From an uncultured Parvularculaceae bacterium (GTDB taxonomy: Bacteria; Pseudomonadota; Alphaproteobacteria; Caulobacterales; Parvularculaceae): a stretch of DNA of 64,000 nucleotides. The stretch is taken from contig CAJXLJ010000005.1 in assembly GCA_913055785.1 (NCBI GenBank), forward strand, positions 62,001 through 126,000, read 5' to 3'. A program made the translations under genes and the position numbers. Each line of letters begins with the position of its first letter. Within the stretch, counting starts at the first letter, position 1. Of the stretch, positions 38,248 through 46,255 are shown piece after piece. A model generated the notes under the pieces. The model saw nothing but the letters and a program-made list of their open reading frames with translations, ran no database searches and was not told the origin of the DNA.

Positions 38248-39243
38248 GTGACTGACCAACCGACGCGCGTTTCCCGGCGCTGGCTCTATATTCCTTTCAT
38301 CGTCGCCGGCCTTGTTCTCCTCGGCTATTTTCTGTTGTGGCGCGCCGGCGCCGCGCAAATGAAAAAGGCGACGGAAGTCTGGATCGAAGACCAGCGCGCG
38401 GCGGGCCTTGAGATTTCCCACGACGCCATTCGCGCCGGCGGTTTTCCGTTTTTCCTGCGCGTCTTTATTGAAGCGCCAGACATCGCCTCTCCCGACGGCT
38501 GGCGCTGGCGGGCCGGCGAACTCATCATGGACGCGCTTCCCTACGACCTTAATCGCCTGATCTTTTCGCCTCAGGGCGAGCAGACCATTTACACCGAACG
38601 GCTCGGCGAATGGCGCATCACGGCGGGCGACCTGCGCGCCAGCATCGCCAATGACAAGCAGCGGCAATGGGTGTTTTCAATGACCGTTGGAGAGGCGCAT
38701 TCCGTCAGAACCGCCGACGGCGCCGAAACTCGTCTTGAAAGCCTGATCTTCGATCTTGCGCCGTCGGCGGAAGACCTGACGACGCTGACGCTCAATCTCG
38801 CCGCGAAAGGATTTGCGGCGCGCATCGCAGGCGAGGACTACAGCGCCGCGGATTTCCAGACCTTAATGGCGATTTCGCAGACGCAGGCATTAGCGCCGCC
38901 CGATCCGGTTCCGGCGTGGCGCGCGGCGGGCGGCGAGCTCACCATCGCCAGGCTTTATGCGGATGTCGAACAGACCAAGCTCGCCCTTTCCGGCGCGCTG
39001 CATCTCGACCGCTACGCCTATCCCGAGGGCGCGTTGAACGCGGAAATCAGCAACCCCGCCGGCCTCGCCCGGCTGCTCGGAAAGACCGGCGCGCTCAGTC
39101 CTGCGGAAGCCGAGGCCGCGGCGGCGGGCCTCACCCTCGCCGCCATCGCCGGCGGCGGCAAGATCGCGGCGCCGATCGACTTCAAAAACGGCGCGGCGGA
39201 AATCGCCGGCGTCAAAATCGCCGACCTGCCGTCAATTCAATAG
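38248..39243 (+). CDS. DUF2125 protein (3' end altered by an insertion)
   Basis: 331 residues from a GTG at 38248. N-terminal TM (WLYIPFIVAGLVLLGYFLLW), then the DUF2125 pattern: GLEISHDAIRAGGFPFFLRVFIEAPDIAS, LIMDALPYDLNRLIFSPQG. Function unknown, probably envelope. The last 8 codons reappear 655 bases downstream ending GVKIADLPQLY rather than GVKIADLPSIQ, which suggests DNA was inserted into the 3' end and the present last four residues are new. Confidence 0.85.
   Translation: MTDQPTRVSRRWLYIPFIVAGLVLLGYFLLWRAGAAQMKKATEVWIEDQRAAGLEISHDAIRAGGFPFFLRVFIEAPDIASPDGWRWRAGELIMDALPYDLNRLIFSPQGEQTIYTERLGEWRITAGDLRASIANDKQRQWVFSMTVGEAHSVRTADGAETRLESLIFDLAPSAEDLTTLTLNLAAKGFAARIAGEDYSAADFQTLMAISQTQALAPPDPVPAWRAAGGELTIARLYADVEQTKLALSGALHLDRYAYPEGALNAEISNPAGLARLLGKTGALSPAEAEAAAAGLTLAAIAGGGKIAAPIDFKNGAAEIAGVKIADLPSIQ
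39207..39231 (+). repeat. 25-bp direct repeat, left copy (end of DUF2125 gene)
   Basis: Bases CGGCGTCAAAATCGCCGACC plus TGCCG. Matches 39862-39886 in 24 of 25 positions. The two copies bracket the lipoprotein gene. Confidence 0.85.
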
Positions 39244-39255
39244 GAGGAGGCTCAC

Positions 39256-39762
39256 ATGCGTTGGAAATTCGCACTGCTGGGCGTGTTCATAGCGACGTTT
39301 GCAAGCATCTCTTGCGCGACGCAGCTATCGGAACAGGAAGAAGAACTGAAGCGAATTAATGCTCTCATTGACCAGATGTATGTTGTGACAGAGGATAACA
39401 CCCCTCCCACGATAGGAGGTCAATTTAGCACGGCGTTTAAAAAATACGTTGAAGTATATTCGGCTGAAGCCGTCGATGACGCTACGATAGATAAAATCGC
39501 CGGCCTGTTAGACATGATCCGCACTCGTATTCCGGCTGCGGCGGCTCTTAGACAGCTCGGACCACGAGCGAAACGCGCCGTGCCCGCGCTGGCGCTTGCT
39601 TTGGATGAACATTACAAGGCTGAGAAACAAAAACACCATATTATTGCGCCCAAGCTTAGCTTTGGGGTTGTGGTTTGCGACACTCTTAGAGAGATTACGC
39701 CTGAAACTATGTCAAAGTATCAGGAAGAGTGCGGCTATTTTGATAGCTATTTGGGGCGGTAA
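39256..39762 (+). CDS. Small lipoprotein with HEAT-like segment, probably acquired
   Basis: 168 residues. Lipobox ISC at residues 18-20 (FASISCATQ) predicts a lipid-anchored protein. RQLGPRAKRAVPALALAL is a HEAT/PBS-lyase-like helical repeat. The gene is clearly lower in GC than both neighbours and lies between the two 25-bp repeats, both signs of transfer. ATG at 39256 with AGGAGG at 39241-39246. Function unknown. Confidence 0.65.
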   Translation: MRWKFALLGVFIATFASISCATQLSEQEEELKRINALIDQMYVVTEDNTPPTIGGQFSTAFKKYVEVYSAEAVDDATIDKIAGLLDMIRTRIPAAAALRQLGPRAKRAVPALALALDEHYKAEKQKHHIIAPKLSFGVVVCDTLREITPETMSKYQEECGYFDSYLGR

Positions 39763-39861
39763 CCTGAATTAGACCCTGACCTGCGCTTCCCTACCGAAAA
39801 CCAGTTTCTGATAGGCTTATGATACCCCCTGGACTAGGGCTGAGTATGATCCGTAAGGCGG

Positions 39862-39886
39862 CGGCGTCAAAATCGCCGACTTGCCG
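39862..39886 (+). repeat. 25-bp direct repeat, right copy (stranded 3' end of DUF2125)
   Basis: Reads as GVKIADLPQLY-stop (to 39897), a plausible original C-terminus of the DUF2125 gene. One mismatch to the left copy (T for C at 39881). No coding frame now reaches it. Confidence 0.85.
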
Positions 39887-39907
39887 CAACTCTATTAGAT
39901 ATGCCCG

Positions 39908-39987
39908 CTCATCCCGGCGAAAGCCGGGATCTCTTTCAGCGCGCCGTTCCGGCCATATCACGAGATTCCGGCCTGCGCCGGAATGAG
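39908..39987. repeat. Pair of inverted REP-like palindromes
   Basis: First unit: ATCCCGGC (39911-39918) GAAA GCCGGGAT (39923-39930). Second unit: ATTCCGGC (39965-39972) CTGC GCCGGAAT (39977-39984). The second is an imperfect reverse complement of the first including flanks (GCTCATCCCGGC / GCCGGAATGAGC), so this is a two-unit extragenic palindromic element between converging DNA of the DUF2125 region and the MarR gene. Confidence 0.8.
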
Positions 39988-40019
39988 CGGCGAACGATAA
40001 AAAGAGTTTTTGGAAGGCT

Positions 40020-40373
40020 TCAGCCGTAAAGCGCGCCGAGCGGCTGTTCTTCGACACGCGATTCAACAAGCCGCGCGAACTCATCGAGATAGACCGCGCC
40101 GTCCGGCGTCTTCTGTACAAGGACGATTCGCTTGTCGTTCGGGTCGCGCACGCGCTTGATGAAACCGAGGATCGAAAGCGCGTCGAGCGCCCGCGAGATC
40201 GCCGGCTTCGGCACGTTCAAATCCTTGGCGAGGGCGCGAACCGTATGCGGGCCGGGATTGAGATAAACCGTCAGCAGGATCGACCACTGGCGCATGGAAA
40301 GGTCGGGCCCGTCCGCGCGCACGGCGTCGCACATCACATCCCGCCAACTCGTCAACACGTCAATCGAGGCCAT
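40020..40373 (-). CDS. MarR-family transcriptional regulator
   Basis: 117 residues from the ATG at 40373. Winged-helix pattern MRQWSILLTVYLNPGPHTVRALAKDLNVPKPAISRALDALSILGFIKRVRDPNDKRIVLVQKT, which matches MarR proteins that are found next to the leucyl aminopeptidase gene in Alphaproteobacteria. The frame is open further upstream over the aminopeptidase gene, but this start has the conserved N-terminus. Confidence 0.85.
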   Translation of the reverse strand: MASIDVLTSWRDVMCDAVRADGPDLSMRQWSILLTVYLNPGPHTVRALAKDLNVPKPAISRALDALSILGFIKRVRDPNDKRIVLVQKTPDGAVYLDEFARLVESRVEEQPLGALYG

Positions 40374-40459
40374 CGTCCAGCCAATCGCTCCGGCTTCCCG
40401 CTCAGCCCCTATGCTTGCAACTGTTCGCCCGAAAAGGGCAAGCGGAAAGGCGCCCGCCG

Positions 40460-41833
40460 TCAGGCCCCGTAGCGCGCGGCGATGACCGCATAGAGCGCGC
40501 GGATCGCCTGCGCCTCGCCGCCGACCGCCCGGCCCGGCGCCGCCTTGGGCCGCCAGCCATAGAGGTCGAAATGGACCCAGCGCCCGTCTTCCGGCGTAAA
40601 GCGCCGTAAAAACAACGCGGCAGTGACCGAGCCTGCGAAACTGCCGCCCGAAATGTGATTGATGTCGGCGATCTGTGAGGAGAGCATCGAGTCGTAATTG
40701 CGCCAGAGCGGCATGCGCCAAAGGGGGTCGGCCCGCCGCGCCGCCGCCTCGGCGAGCGCGCCCGCGAGGTCTTCATCGTCGGTGTAGTAAGGCACGAGCT
40801 CCGGCCCGAGCGCGATTCGCGCCGCCCCGGTGAGGGTCGCCAGCGAGACCATAAGGTCGGGGTTTTCCTCGCCGCCGAGCGCCAGCGCGTCGCCGAGGAT
40901 AAGACGGCCTTCAGCGTCGGTGTTGCCGATTTCGACGGTCAGCCCCTTGCGGCTCTGCAAAATATCGCCTGGGCGGAAGGCGTTGCCGGCGATGGCGTTC
41001 TCGACCGCCGGGACCAGCGCGCGCAGCCGCACGTTGAGCCCGGCGCTCATGATCATCTGCGCCAGCGCCAGCGTGTGGGCGCCGCCGCCCATGTCTTTCT
41101 TCATCAGCGCCATACCGGCGGCGCCCTTGATGTTGAGCCCGCCGCAATCGAACGTGACGCCCTTGCCGACCAGCGTCACCTTCGGCGCGTCTTCAGGCCC
41201 CCAGCGCAAATCGATCAACCGGGGCGCGGCGGTCGCCGCCCGGCCCACCGCATGGATCATCGGGAAGTTCTGCTTCAGGAGATCGTCGCCGAGCGTGACG
41301 GAAACCGCCGCGCCGTGTTTCTCCGCGAGCGACCGCGCGGCGGCTTCAAGCCCGTCGGGGGTCATGTCTCCCGCCGGCGTATTGATGAGATCGCGGGCGA
41401 GCCGCACCGCATCGGCCTCGCGAGCCGCCGCTTCGATGTCGGCGTTTTCAGGCGCGATCAGGCGCGCGCCCGCGGGTCTTAGCGATTTGTAATGATCGAA
41501 GCGATAGCCGCCGATTAACCAGGCAAGCGCCGTGAGGGTCGCATCCTCTGCTGAAAAATCACCGTCGAAGACGTAATCGCCCTCGGGCAGTTTATCCGCC
41601 GCGCCGGCGGCGATCAGTGCGTCGCTCCCGTCTCCGACGCCGTAAAGCACGCCCTCTTCGCCAGCAAGGAGAGCGCCCGCCTCGCCGGAATAGCCGTTGG
41701 CCCGCGCAAGCGCCTTCAGTCCGTCGGGGATCGGGGCGTCCTCAACCGCGCCTTCATGAATTCTGAAGATTCGCACCGCGCGCTTCGCGCCGGCCCCTGA
41801 AAACGCCGTCAGCAGGTCCTGTTCCATGAACAA
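40460..41833 (-). CDS. Leucyl aminopeptidase family protein (M17)
   Basis: Two-metal cytosolic exopeptidase, 457 residues. The M17 signature NTDAEGRLILGDAL is present and LVGKGVTFDCGGLNIKGAAGMALMKKDMGGGA supplies the metal-binding K and D residues. The N-terminal ~150 residues are divergent, as in the shorter non-PepA group. ATG at 41833 or 41827 (two in-frame ATGs). 86 bases upstream of the MarR gene. Confidence 0.92.
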   Translation of the reverse strand: MFMEQDLLTAFSGAGAKRAVRIFRIHEGAVEDAPIPDGLKALARANGYSGEAGALLAGEEGVLYGVGDGSDALIAAGAADKLPEGDYVFDGDFSAEDATLTALAWLIGGYRFDHYKSLRPAGARLIAPENADIEAAAREADAVRLARDLINTPAGDMTPDGLEAAARSLAEKHGAAVSVTLGDDLLKQNFPMIHAVGRAATAAPRLIDLRWGPEDAPKVTLVGKGVTFDCGGLNIKGAAGMALMKKDMGGGAHTLALAQMIMSAGLNVRLRALVPAVENAIAGNAFRPGDILQSRKGLTVEIGNTDAEGRLILGDALALGGEENPDLMVSLATLTGAARIALGPELVPYYTDDEDLAGALAEAAARRADPLWRMPLWRNYDSMLSSQIADINHISGGSFAGSVTAALFLRRFTPEDGRWVHFDLYGWRPKAAPGRAVGGEAQAIRALYAVIAARYGA

Positions 41834-41939
41834 TCCGTTAACTTCCTAATTGGTTCGCACATTAAGCATAAGGTTAAGCCTTTTTTGAACACCTTTCGCC
41901 ATGATCCACGCGAAATTCGTTTCTGATCGAGGCAGAACC

Positions 41940-42935
41940 ATGGCTCTCCGTACTCTTCCGCTCGGCCTGAAAGTGGCGGTTTTAGGCGTTTCAGCGATTG
42001 CGCTGCAAGCCTGCAGCACCATGCAGAAAACCAAGGCGGCCGCCGGCGTCGGCGACGACCAGTATCGCGAGGCGATCGGGGTTTATTCAAACCCGGCGGT
42101 CGACGATAATATGGACCCGATCGCCGCTGCGGCGTTCTGGGGCACGCGCTACAACACCAGTCAGTCCGACCCCGTCGTCGCGGTCAAGTTTTCGAAGGCG
42201 CTGCGCAAGATCGGCTCGACCGAAGAAGCCGCAAGCGTCATGCAGAAAGTCTCAACCAAGCACGCCGAAGATCCGGAAGTCAGCCTCGAATACGGCAAGG
42301 TGCTGACCGAAAGCGGCCGCGCGTTCGAAGCCGTGCGACATCTTGAAAACGCCGTAACGGCGATGCCCGACAACTGGAACGCGCTCTCGGCCTATGGCGT
42401 CGCGCTTGATCAGATCGGCGAGCACAAGGAAGCGCGCAAGCGCTACAACCGCGCGCTCGGCATCGCGCCCAATGCGGTCACCGTTCTCAACAACAAGGGA
42501 CTTTCCTACGCCCTTGAAGGCAACCTTTCGCAAGCGCGCCTCACCCTTCAGCAAGCCGCGGCCAGCGCCGGGGGCGATGCGCGGATCCGTCAGAACCTCG
42601 CGCTCGTGATGGCGCTTTCTGGCGACATGACGGCGGCCGAGCGGCTCGCCCGATCCGACCTGCCGCCGCAGGTCGCAAACAATAATATCGATTACTTCCG
42701 TCAGTTGATGAACCAGCCGGCCTATTGGGACGAATACGCCGCCACCGACGTTGAAACGCCGAATTTCGACGCGGCGCCGTTAAAGCCGGTCGCCCCTGCG
42801 CCGCTGCCGAAACTCAAGGAACAGCCGAAGGAAGAAACGCCCAAGGACGACGGCGCGCCGATCGCCCTGATGGAGGCGGCGCCCGTCACGAACGCTTCCG
42901 CCACTGTCGAGGCTGAAGAAGAAAACGAAGACTAA
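41940..42935 (+). CDS. TPR lipoprotein, TadD-like
   Basis: 331 residues from the ATG at 41940. Lipobox LQAC (ALQACST) then three or more tetratricopeptide repeats (PVVAVKFSKALRKIGSTEEAASVMQKV, ALSAYGVALDQIGEHKEARKRYNRALGIAPNAVTVLNNKGLSYAL) and a Pro/Glu-rich tail (KEQPKEETPKDDG). Resembles TadD, the pilotin-like lipoprotein of tad pilus systems, but no tad genes are near, so it may have another role. An in-frame ATG at 41901 has no ribosome site and would put a hydrophilic stretch before the lipobox. Confidence 0.8.
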   Translation: MALRTLPLGLKVAVLGVSAIALQACSTMQKTKAAAGVGDDQYREAIGVYSNPAVDDNMDPIAAAAFWGTRYNTSQSDPVVAVKFSKALRKIGSTEEAASVMQKVSTKHAEDPEVSLEYGKVLTESGRAFEAVRHLENAVTAMPDNWNALSAYGVALDQIGEHKEARKRYNRALGIAPNAVTVLNNKGLSYALEGNLSQARLTLQQAAASAGGDARIRQNLALVMALSGDMTAAERLARSDLPPQVANNNIDYFRQLMNQPAYWDEYAATDVETPNFDAAPLKPVAPAPLPKLKEQPKEETPKDDGAPIALMEAAPVTNASATVEAEEENED

Positions 42936-42954
42936 AGACGCCTATTGTTGCGCG

Positions 42955-42993
42955 AAAAGCCGCCCGCAGCCGTTCATGGCTCGGGCGGCTTTT
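42955..42993. terminator. Bidirectional rho-independent terminator
   Basis: Stem AAAAGCCGCCCG / CGGGCGGCTTTT with an inner AGCC/GGCT pair. It lies between converging genes and overlaps the last codons of the BCCT gene (stop at 42974-42976). Confidence 0.85.
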
Positions 42994-44518
42994 CTTGTTT
43001 GGGCGCCGGCTGGCGCCCGGCCCTGATTTCCTCGAACCACATAGCGCGCAACGCGATGATCACCGCGCCCATGGCGATCAGGATGAACAGACCCGGCAGA
43101 CCGCCGAGATTGGAAAGCATTCGCACGCCCTCGATACCGGTCGTCGACGTCATGACCCAGGCGACGGCGCCGACAAGCGCGCCCCAGAATATTTTCACGA
43201 TAATTGCTGTTTTACCGTGTTGGCCGCCCGGCGCATTCGGCTTGAGGCAGACGCCGGTGATCGAATGCGTGTTGGAGTCCATCGCCGTCACGAACGAAAC
43301 GAATGTCACAAAGACAAAGGCGAGCACGACAAAGCCGGTGAACGGCAATGCCTCGAAGAGGGCGTAGACCACCGCTTCCGGCCCGTCATTATTGAGCGCT
43401 GCGGTGAGCGCGCCTTGCGTTTCGGCGTCGAGTTCAATGGCGGCGCCGCCGAATACGATCATCCACAACGCGCCGAACGCCGCCGGCCCGACAAGATTGA
43501 ACAGGAGAAACTCCCGCACCGTGTAGCCGACCGAAATCCGCCCCAGAAACAGCGCGGTGATCGGCGCCCAGGCGAGCCAGTTCGCGAAATAAAAGACCGT
43601 CCAGTCGCGCGTCCAGGGCGCGCCGGCGCGCTCGCCGAGATTGAGGCTGCGGGGAATGAAGGTGCGGGCGTAATCGACGATCCCGTCAAATCCGAGCGAC
43701 AGGATCGACAGGGTCGGCCCGGCGAGCAGCACGAAAGCGCAGAGAATAAAGAAGAATTTTATGTTGAAGTCGGAGAGATATTTGATGCCGCGTTGAATAC
43801 CGCTGATCGACGAGGCGACGAAGAACGCGACAATCAGCCCGGTCACCACCAGCCGCAACACGGCGCCGTCATGCCAGCCCGCCGCATGAAACAACCCGCC
43901 GGCGACGGTCATCACCCCGGCGCCGAGAGAAGCGGCGACGCCGGCGACCAGCGCATAAAGCCCGATCGCGTCGATGACAGCGCCGCCCTTACCCGTCGCC
44001 GCGCGACCGAAAACCAACGACAATGGTCCGCTCAAGGAATAAGGGCGGCCGAGATTGAAATGCGCCAGCGCGAAGGCGAGCGCCGGCACGCTGTAGATGG
44101 CGTAGGGCGTAATCGTCCAGTGCATCAGCATGGAAGACAATGCGAATTGCGACGCCGCCGGCGAATGCGGCGCGGCATGCGCGAAGGCCGGCGGTTTGTT
44201 GATGTGAAACATCGGCTCGGCCGTTCCCCAGAAGAGAATGCCGATTGCGATCGTCGTGCACAGGGTGATGGCGAACCAGTTCCAGCGCGAGAGAATCGGC
44301 TTCGCCTCGGGGCCGCCGATCCGCACCGCGCCGAGGGGCGAGACCGCTACCCAGCCCAACAGCACAACCGCGCCGAAAGAAGCCAGCGAATAAAGCCAGT
44401 CGAAGCGGGTGAGGATCCACTGATTGGCGGCGCTGACGCCGGCGTGAAACCCGTCGAAATCAACAAGGCTGAAGGCGAGCGCGAGGAGCAGCAGAGCGAC
44501 TGGCGGCCAGAACACCAA
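42974..44518 (-). CDS. BCCT-family transporter
   Basis: Sodium- or proton-coupled importer of betaine/carnitine/choline-type compounds. 514 residues with about 12 TM helices. Family hallmarks: FWGTAEPMFHINKPPAF (the trimethylammonium site region is next to it), MHWTITPYAIYSVPALAFA, WTRDWTVFYFANWLAWAPITALFLGRISVGYTVREF. The reading starts at a TTG at 44518, directly at the first TM; the in-frame open sequence continues 5' with IVIKALKWTRP, the more usual BCCT N-terminus, but no standard start codon is there (see findings). Substrate not known. Confidence 0.88.
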   Translation of the reverse strand: MVFWPPVALLLLALAFSLVDFDGFHAGVSAANQWILTRFDWLYSLASFGAVVLLGWVAVSPLGAVRIGGPEAKPILSRWNWFAITLCTTIAIGILFWGTAEPMFHINKPPAFAHAAPHSPAASQFALSSMLMHWTITPYAIYSVPALAFALAHFNLGRPYSLSGPLSLVFGRAATGKGGAVIDAIGLYALVAGVAASLGAGVMTVAGGLFHAAGWHDGAVLRLVVTGLIVAFFVASSISGIQRGIKYLSDFNIKFFFILCAFVLLAGPTLSILSLGFDGIVDYARTFIPRSLNLGERAGAPWTRDWTVFYFANWLAWAPITALFLGRISVGYTVREFLLFNLVGPAAFGALWMIVFGGAAIELDAETQGALTAALNNDGPEAVVYALFEALPFTGFVVLAFVFVTFVSFVTAMDSNTHSITGVCLKPNAPGGQHGKTAIIVKIFWGALVGAVAWVMTSTTGIEGVRMLSNLGGLPGLFILIAMGAVIIALRAMWFEEIRAGRQPAPKQEKPPEP

Positions 44519-44742
44519 AGGCCGCGTCCATTTCAGGGCTTTAATAACGATGCCGGCGCCTCCCTGCGGGTTGCAGGCGAAAAGACATAACGCAATCAGG
44601 CCGGATCGCCAAAAAGCCGGCGTTATGCTCGCGGCTTGATGAAATGCAATCCAATGAAAGCCTCAGACGGCAGCGCATGGGGCGTTAACGCCAAGGCTTC
44701 ACGCAGCCTATCCGCCGGACTGGAATAATCAAAACGATGGGC

Positions 44743-44762
44743 TGATTTATGGTGCGCTTGCG
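44743..44762. repeat. attL: 20-bp direct repeat, left copy
   Basis: TGATTTATGGTGCGCTTGCG, identical to 53755-53774. The two copies enclose the integrase, AlpA-like gene and cargo, 9,032 bases from the start of one to the end of the other. Confidence 0.8.
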
Positions 44763-44795
44763 TGACTCGAACACGCGACCCCATCATTACGAATG
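44750..44795 (-). other. tRNA-Thr(CGT) 3'-half fragment
   Basis: On the minus strand it reads from CATTCGTAATG (anticodon loop TTCGTAA) through a complete T arm (GCGTG TTCGAGT CACGC) and acceptor 3' strand AAGCGCA to CCA. The 5' half (acceptor TGCGCTT and D arm) is absent: upstream sequence does not pair with the acceptor or anticodon stem. Therefore a 3' remnant or integration-site copy, not a working tRNA gene. Confidence 0.7.
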
Positions 44796-44899
44796 TCTGG
44801 TTCACCGATTCCCCTGCATTCCCACCCATCCCCGAAAGCGCCAAAAACATAGATAAAATGGGCATTTCTTTGCCTTGCGATTCCCCGCGATAGACCCCA

Positions 44900-44941
44900 T
44901 TTGGTAGCGCAGTGGTAGTGCAGAACGCTTGCGCTACCAAA
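44900..44941. promoter_or_regulatory. Inverted repeat upstream of integrase
   Basis: TTTGGTAGCGCA (44900-44911) and TGCGCTACCAAA (44930-44941), perfect 12-bp arms, 18-base spacer. It contains the left arm-type repeat TGGTAGCGCAGTGGTAG. Probable integrase-binding or integrase-autoregulation site. Confidence 0.65.
44902..44918. repeat. 17-bp inner repeat, left copy
   Basis: TGGTAGCGCAGTGGTAG, identical to 53678-53694. Inside the element at both ends, 140 and 60 bases from the respective 20-bp cores, as expected for integrase arm-binding sites. Confidence 0.7.
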
Positions 44942-44966
44942 AGCTACCACCCTGCGGAGGCGGACG

Positions 44967-46172
44967 ATGGCCGGAAAACTCACGAAACGACTTGTTGATG
45001 CAGCCAAGCCGGGCGAGACGATCTGGGACGGCGAAATCAAGGGGCTGGGCTTGCGCGTGTGGGCGAGCGGCGCCCGCAGCTATATTCTCAAATACCGGCG
45101 CGGCGGCGTGCAGCGGTGGCTCACCATCGGCCAACATGGCGACGGCTGGTCGCCCGAAAAGGCGCGCAAGGAAGCCGAACGCCTCAAGGGAAAGATTCGC
45201 GACGGCGTTGATCCGGCGCTCGACGCCAAAATAGAGCGGGAAGCCGATTCCTTCGACGCCTTTGCGGATCGTTATCTCGCCGACTATGCGAAGAACCACA
45301 AAAAGGCGTCCACCGTCCGTGAGGAAACCCGGGCGCTGAAAAATCACATCCGCCCGGCGCTCGGGAAATATCGCGTCAAGGATATTCAGCGCGGCGACAT
45401 TGCACGCTTTCATCAAGGCATGAAGGCGACGCCATACGCGGCCAACCGGTACCTCGCCCTGCTCTCCCACATGTTCAATATCGCCGAGGACTGGGGGTTG
45501 CGTCCCGAAAACACCAACCCCTGCCGCCGCGTCAAAAAATACAAGGAAAAGGCGCGGGACCGTTTCCTGTCCCCTGAGGAACTGGCGCGGCTCGGCAAGG
45601 CGTTGTCCGCAGCGGAAACCGCCGGGGAGAGCGTCTATGTGATCGCCGCAATACGCCTGTTGCTGCTCACCGGCGCCCGTCTTTCTGAAATCCTCTCGCT
45701 CGAATGGGAAGAGGTCGATTTCAAAGCGTCCATGTTGCGGCTCTCCGACTCCAAAACCGGCGCCAAGACTATCGCCCTGCCTGCGCCTGCGCTTCAAATC
45801 CTCAACGATCTTCCGCGCCAGGATGATAACCCGCACGTCATATGCGGCGCCCGTGAAGGCGCGGCGCTGGTCAATCTGCAAAAGCCGTGGCGGCGCATCC
45901 GCGCAGCCGCGAAGCTGGAGGACGTGCGGCTGCATGACCTGCGCCATTCATTTGCGAGCGTCGCCGCTGCGGGCGGCATGTCGCTGCCTCTCATCGGCGC
46001 GCTTTTGGGCCATACGCAAGCGCAGACTACTCAGCGCTATGCTCACTTGGCTGACGATCCGCGCCATGCGGCGGCGAATGTAGTGGCGGAGAGGATCACC
46101 TCTAACATGCGTGGAGAAGAGACAATGGTATTCCATCTAAATCGCCCACAAAACCGCCTCACCTCAAAATAG
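44967..46172 (+). CDS. int: Tyrosine-type integrase with DUF4102 N-terminal domain
   Basis: 401 residues. N-terminal DUF4102 arm-binding domain (KRLVDAAKPGETIWDGEIKGLGLRV...SPEKARKEAERLKGKI), SAM-like core-binding domain (FADRYLADYAKNHKKASTVREETRALKNH) and catalytic domain with the full set: R in LTGARLSEILSLEW, K in LSDSKTGAKTIAL, HDLRHSF, and GH...Y nucleophile in LLGHTQAQTTQRYAHL. Mediates integration and excision of the 9-kb element. It is followed by a terminator. Confidence 0.96.
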   Translation: MAGKLTKRLVDAAKPGETIWDGEIKGLGLRVWASGARSYILKYRRGGVQRWLTIGQHGDGWSPEKARKEAERLKGKIRDGVDPALDAKIEREADSFDAFADRYLADYAKNHKKASTVREETRALKNHIRPALGKYRVKDIQRGDIARFHQGMKATPYAANRYLALLSHMFNIAEDWGLRPENTNPCRRVKKYKEKARDRFLSPEELARLGKALSAAETAGESVYVIAAIRLLLLTGARLSEILSLEWEEVDFKASMLRLSDSKTGAKTIALPAPALQILNDLPRQDDNPHVICGAREGAALVNLQKPWRRIRAAAKLEDVRLHDLRHSFASVAAAGGMSLPLIGALLGHTQAQTTQRYAHLADDPRHAAANVVAERITSNMRGEETMVFHLNRPQNRLTSK

Positions 46173-46255
46173 TAGGAGTGCGTCAGAAATTTTGTACTGC
46201 CGCAGATTTTCGCGCACCGGATCGCCCGGATGCGCGGCGCCATAGGAAGCAATGG

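Larger units (their letters stand above)
44519..44966. other. Left end of integrated element (448 bases without a gene)
   Basis: Leftmost 220 bases are chromosomal 5' region of the BCCT gene. It then holds the 20-bp att core, a tRNA-Thr 3' fragment, an AT-richer stretch and, just before the integrase, the 17-bp arm repeat inside a 12-bp inverted repeat. No coding frame supported. Confidence 0.7.

Noticed and set aside
42995-44590. 531-residue plus-strand frame opposite the BCCT gene
   Set aside because: Antisense shadow; very high Arg/His/Gln and no hydrophobic pattern.
44750-44840. Intact tRNA gene at the left end of the element
   Set aside because: No 5' acceptor or D arm pairs with the 3' half; only a fragment is present.
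44900-44941. GGTAGCGCAGTGGTAG as a tRNA D arm
   Set aside because: It resembles a D arm but no anticodon or acceptor pairing follows, and the sequence forms a clean inverted repeat and recurs at the other end.
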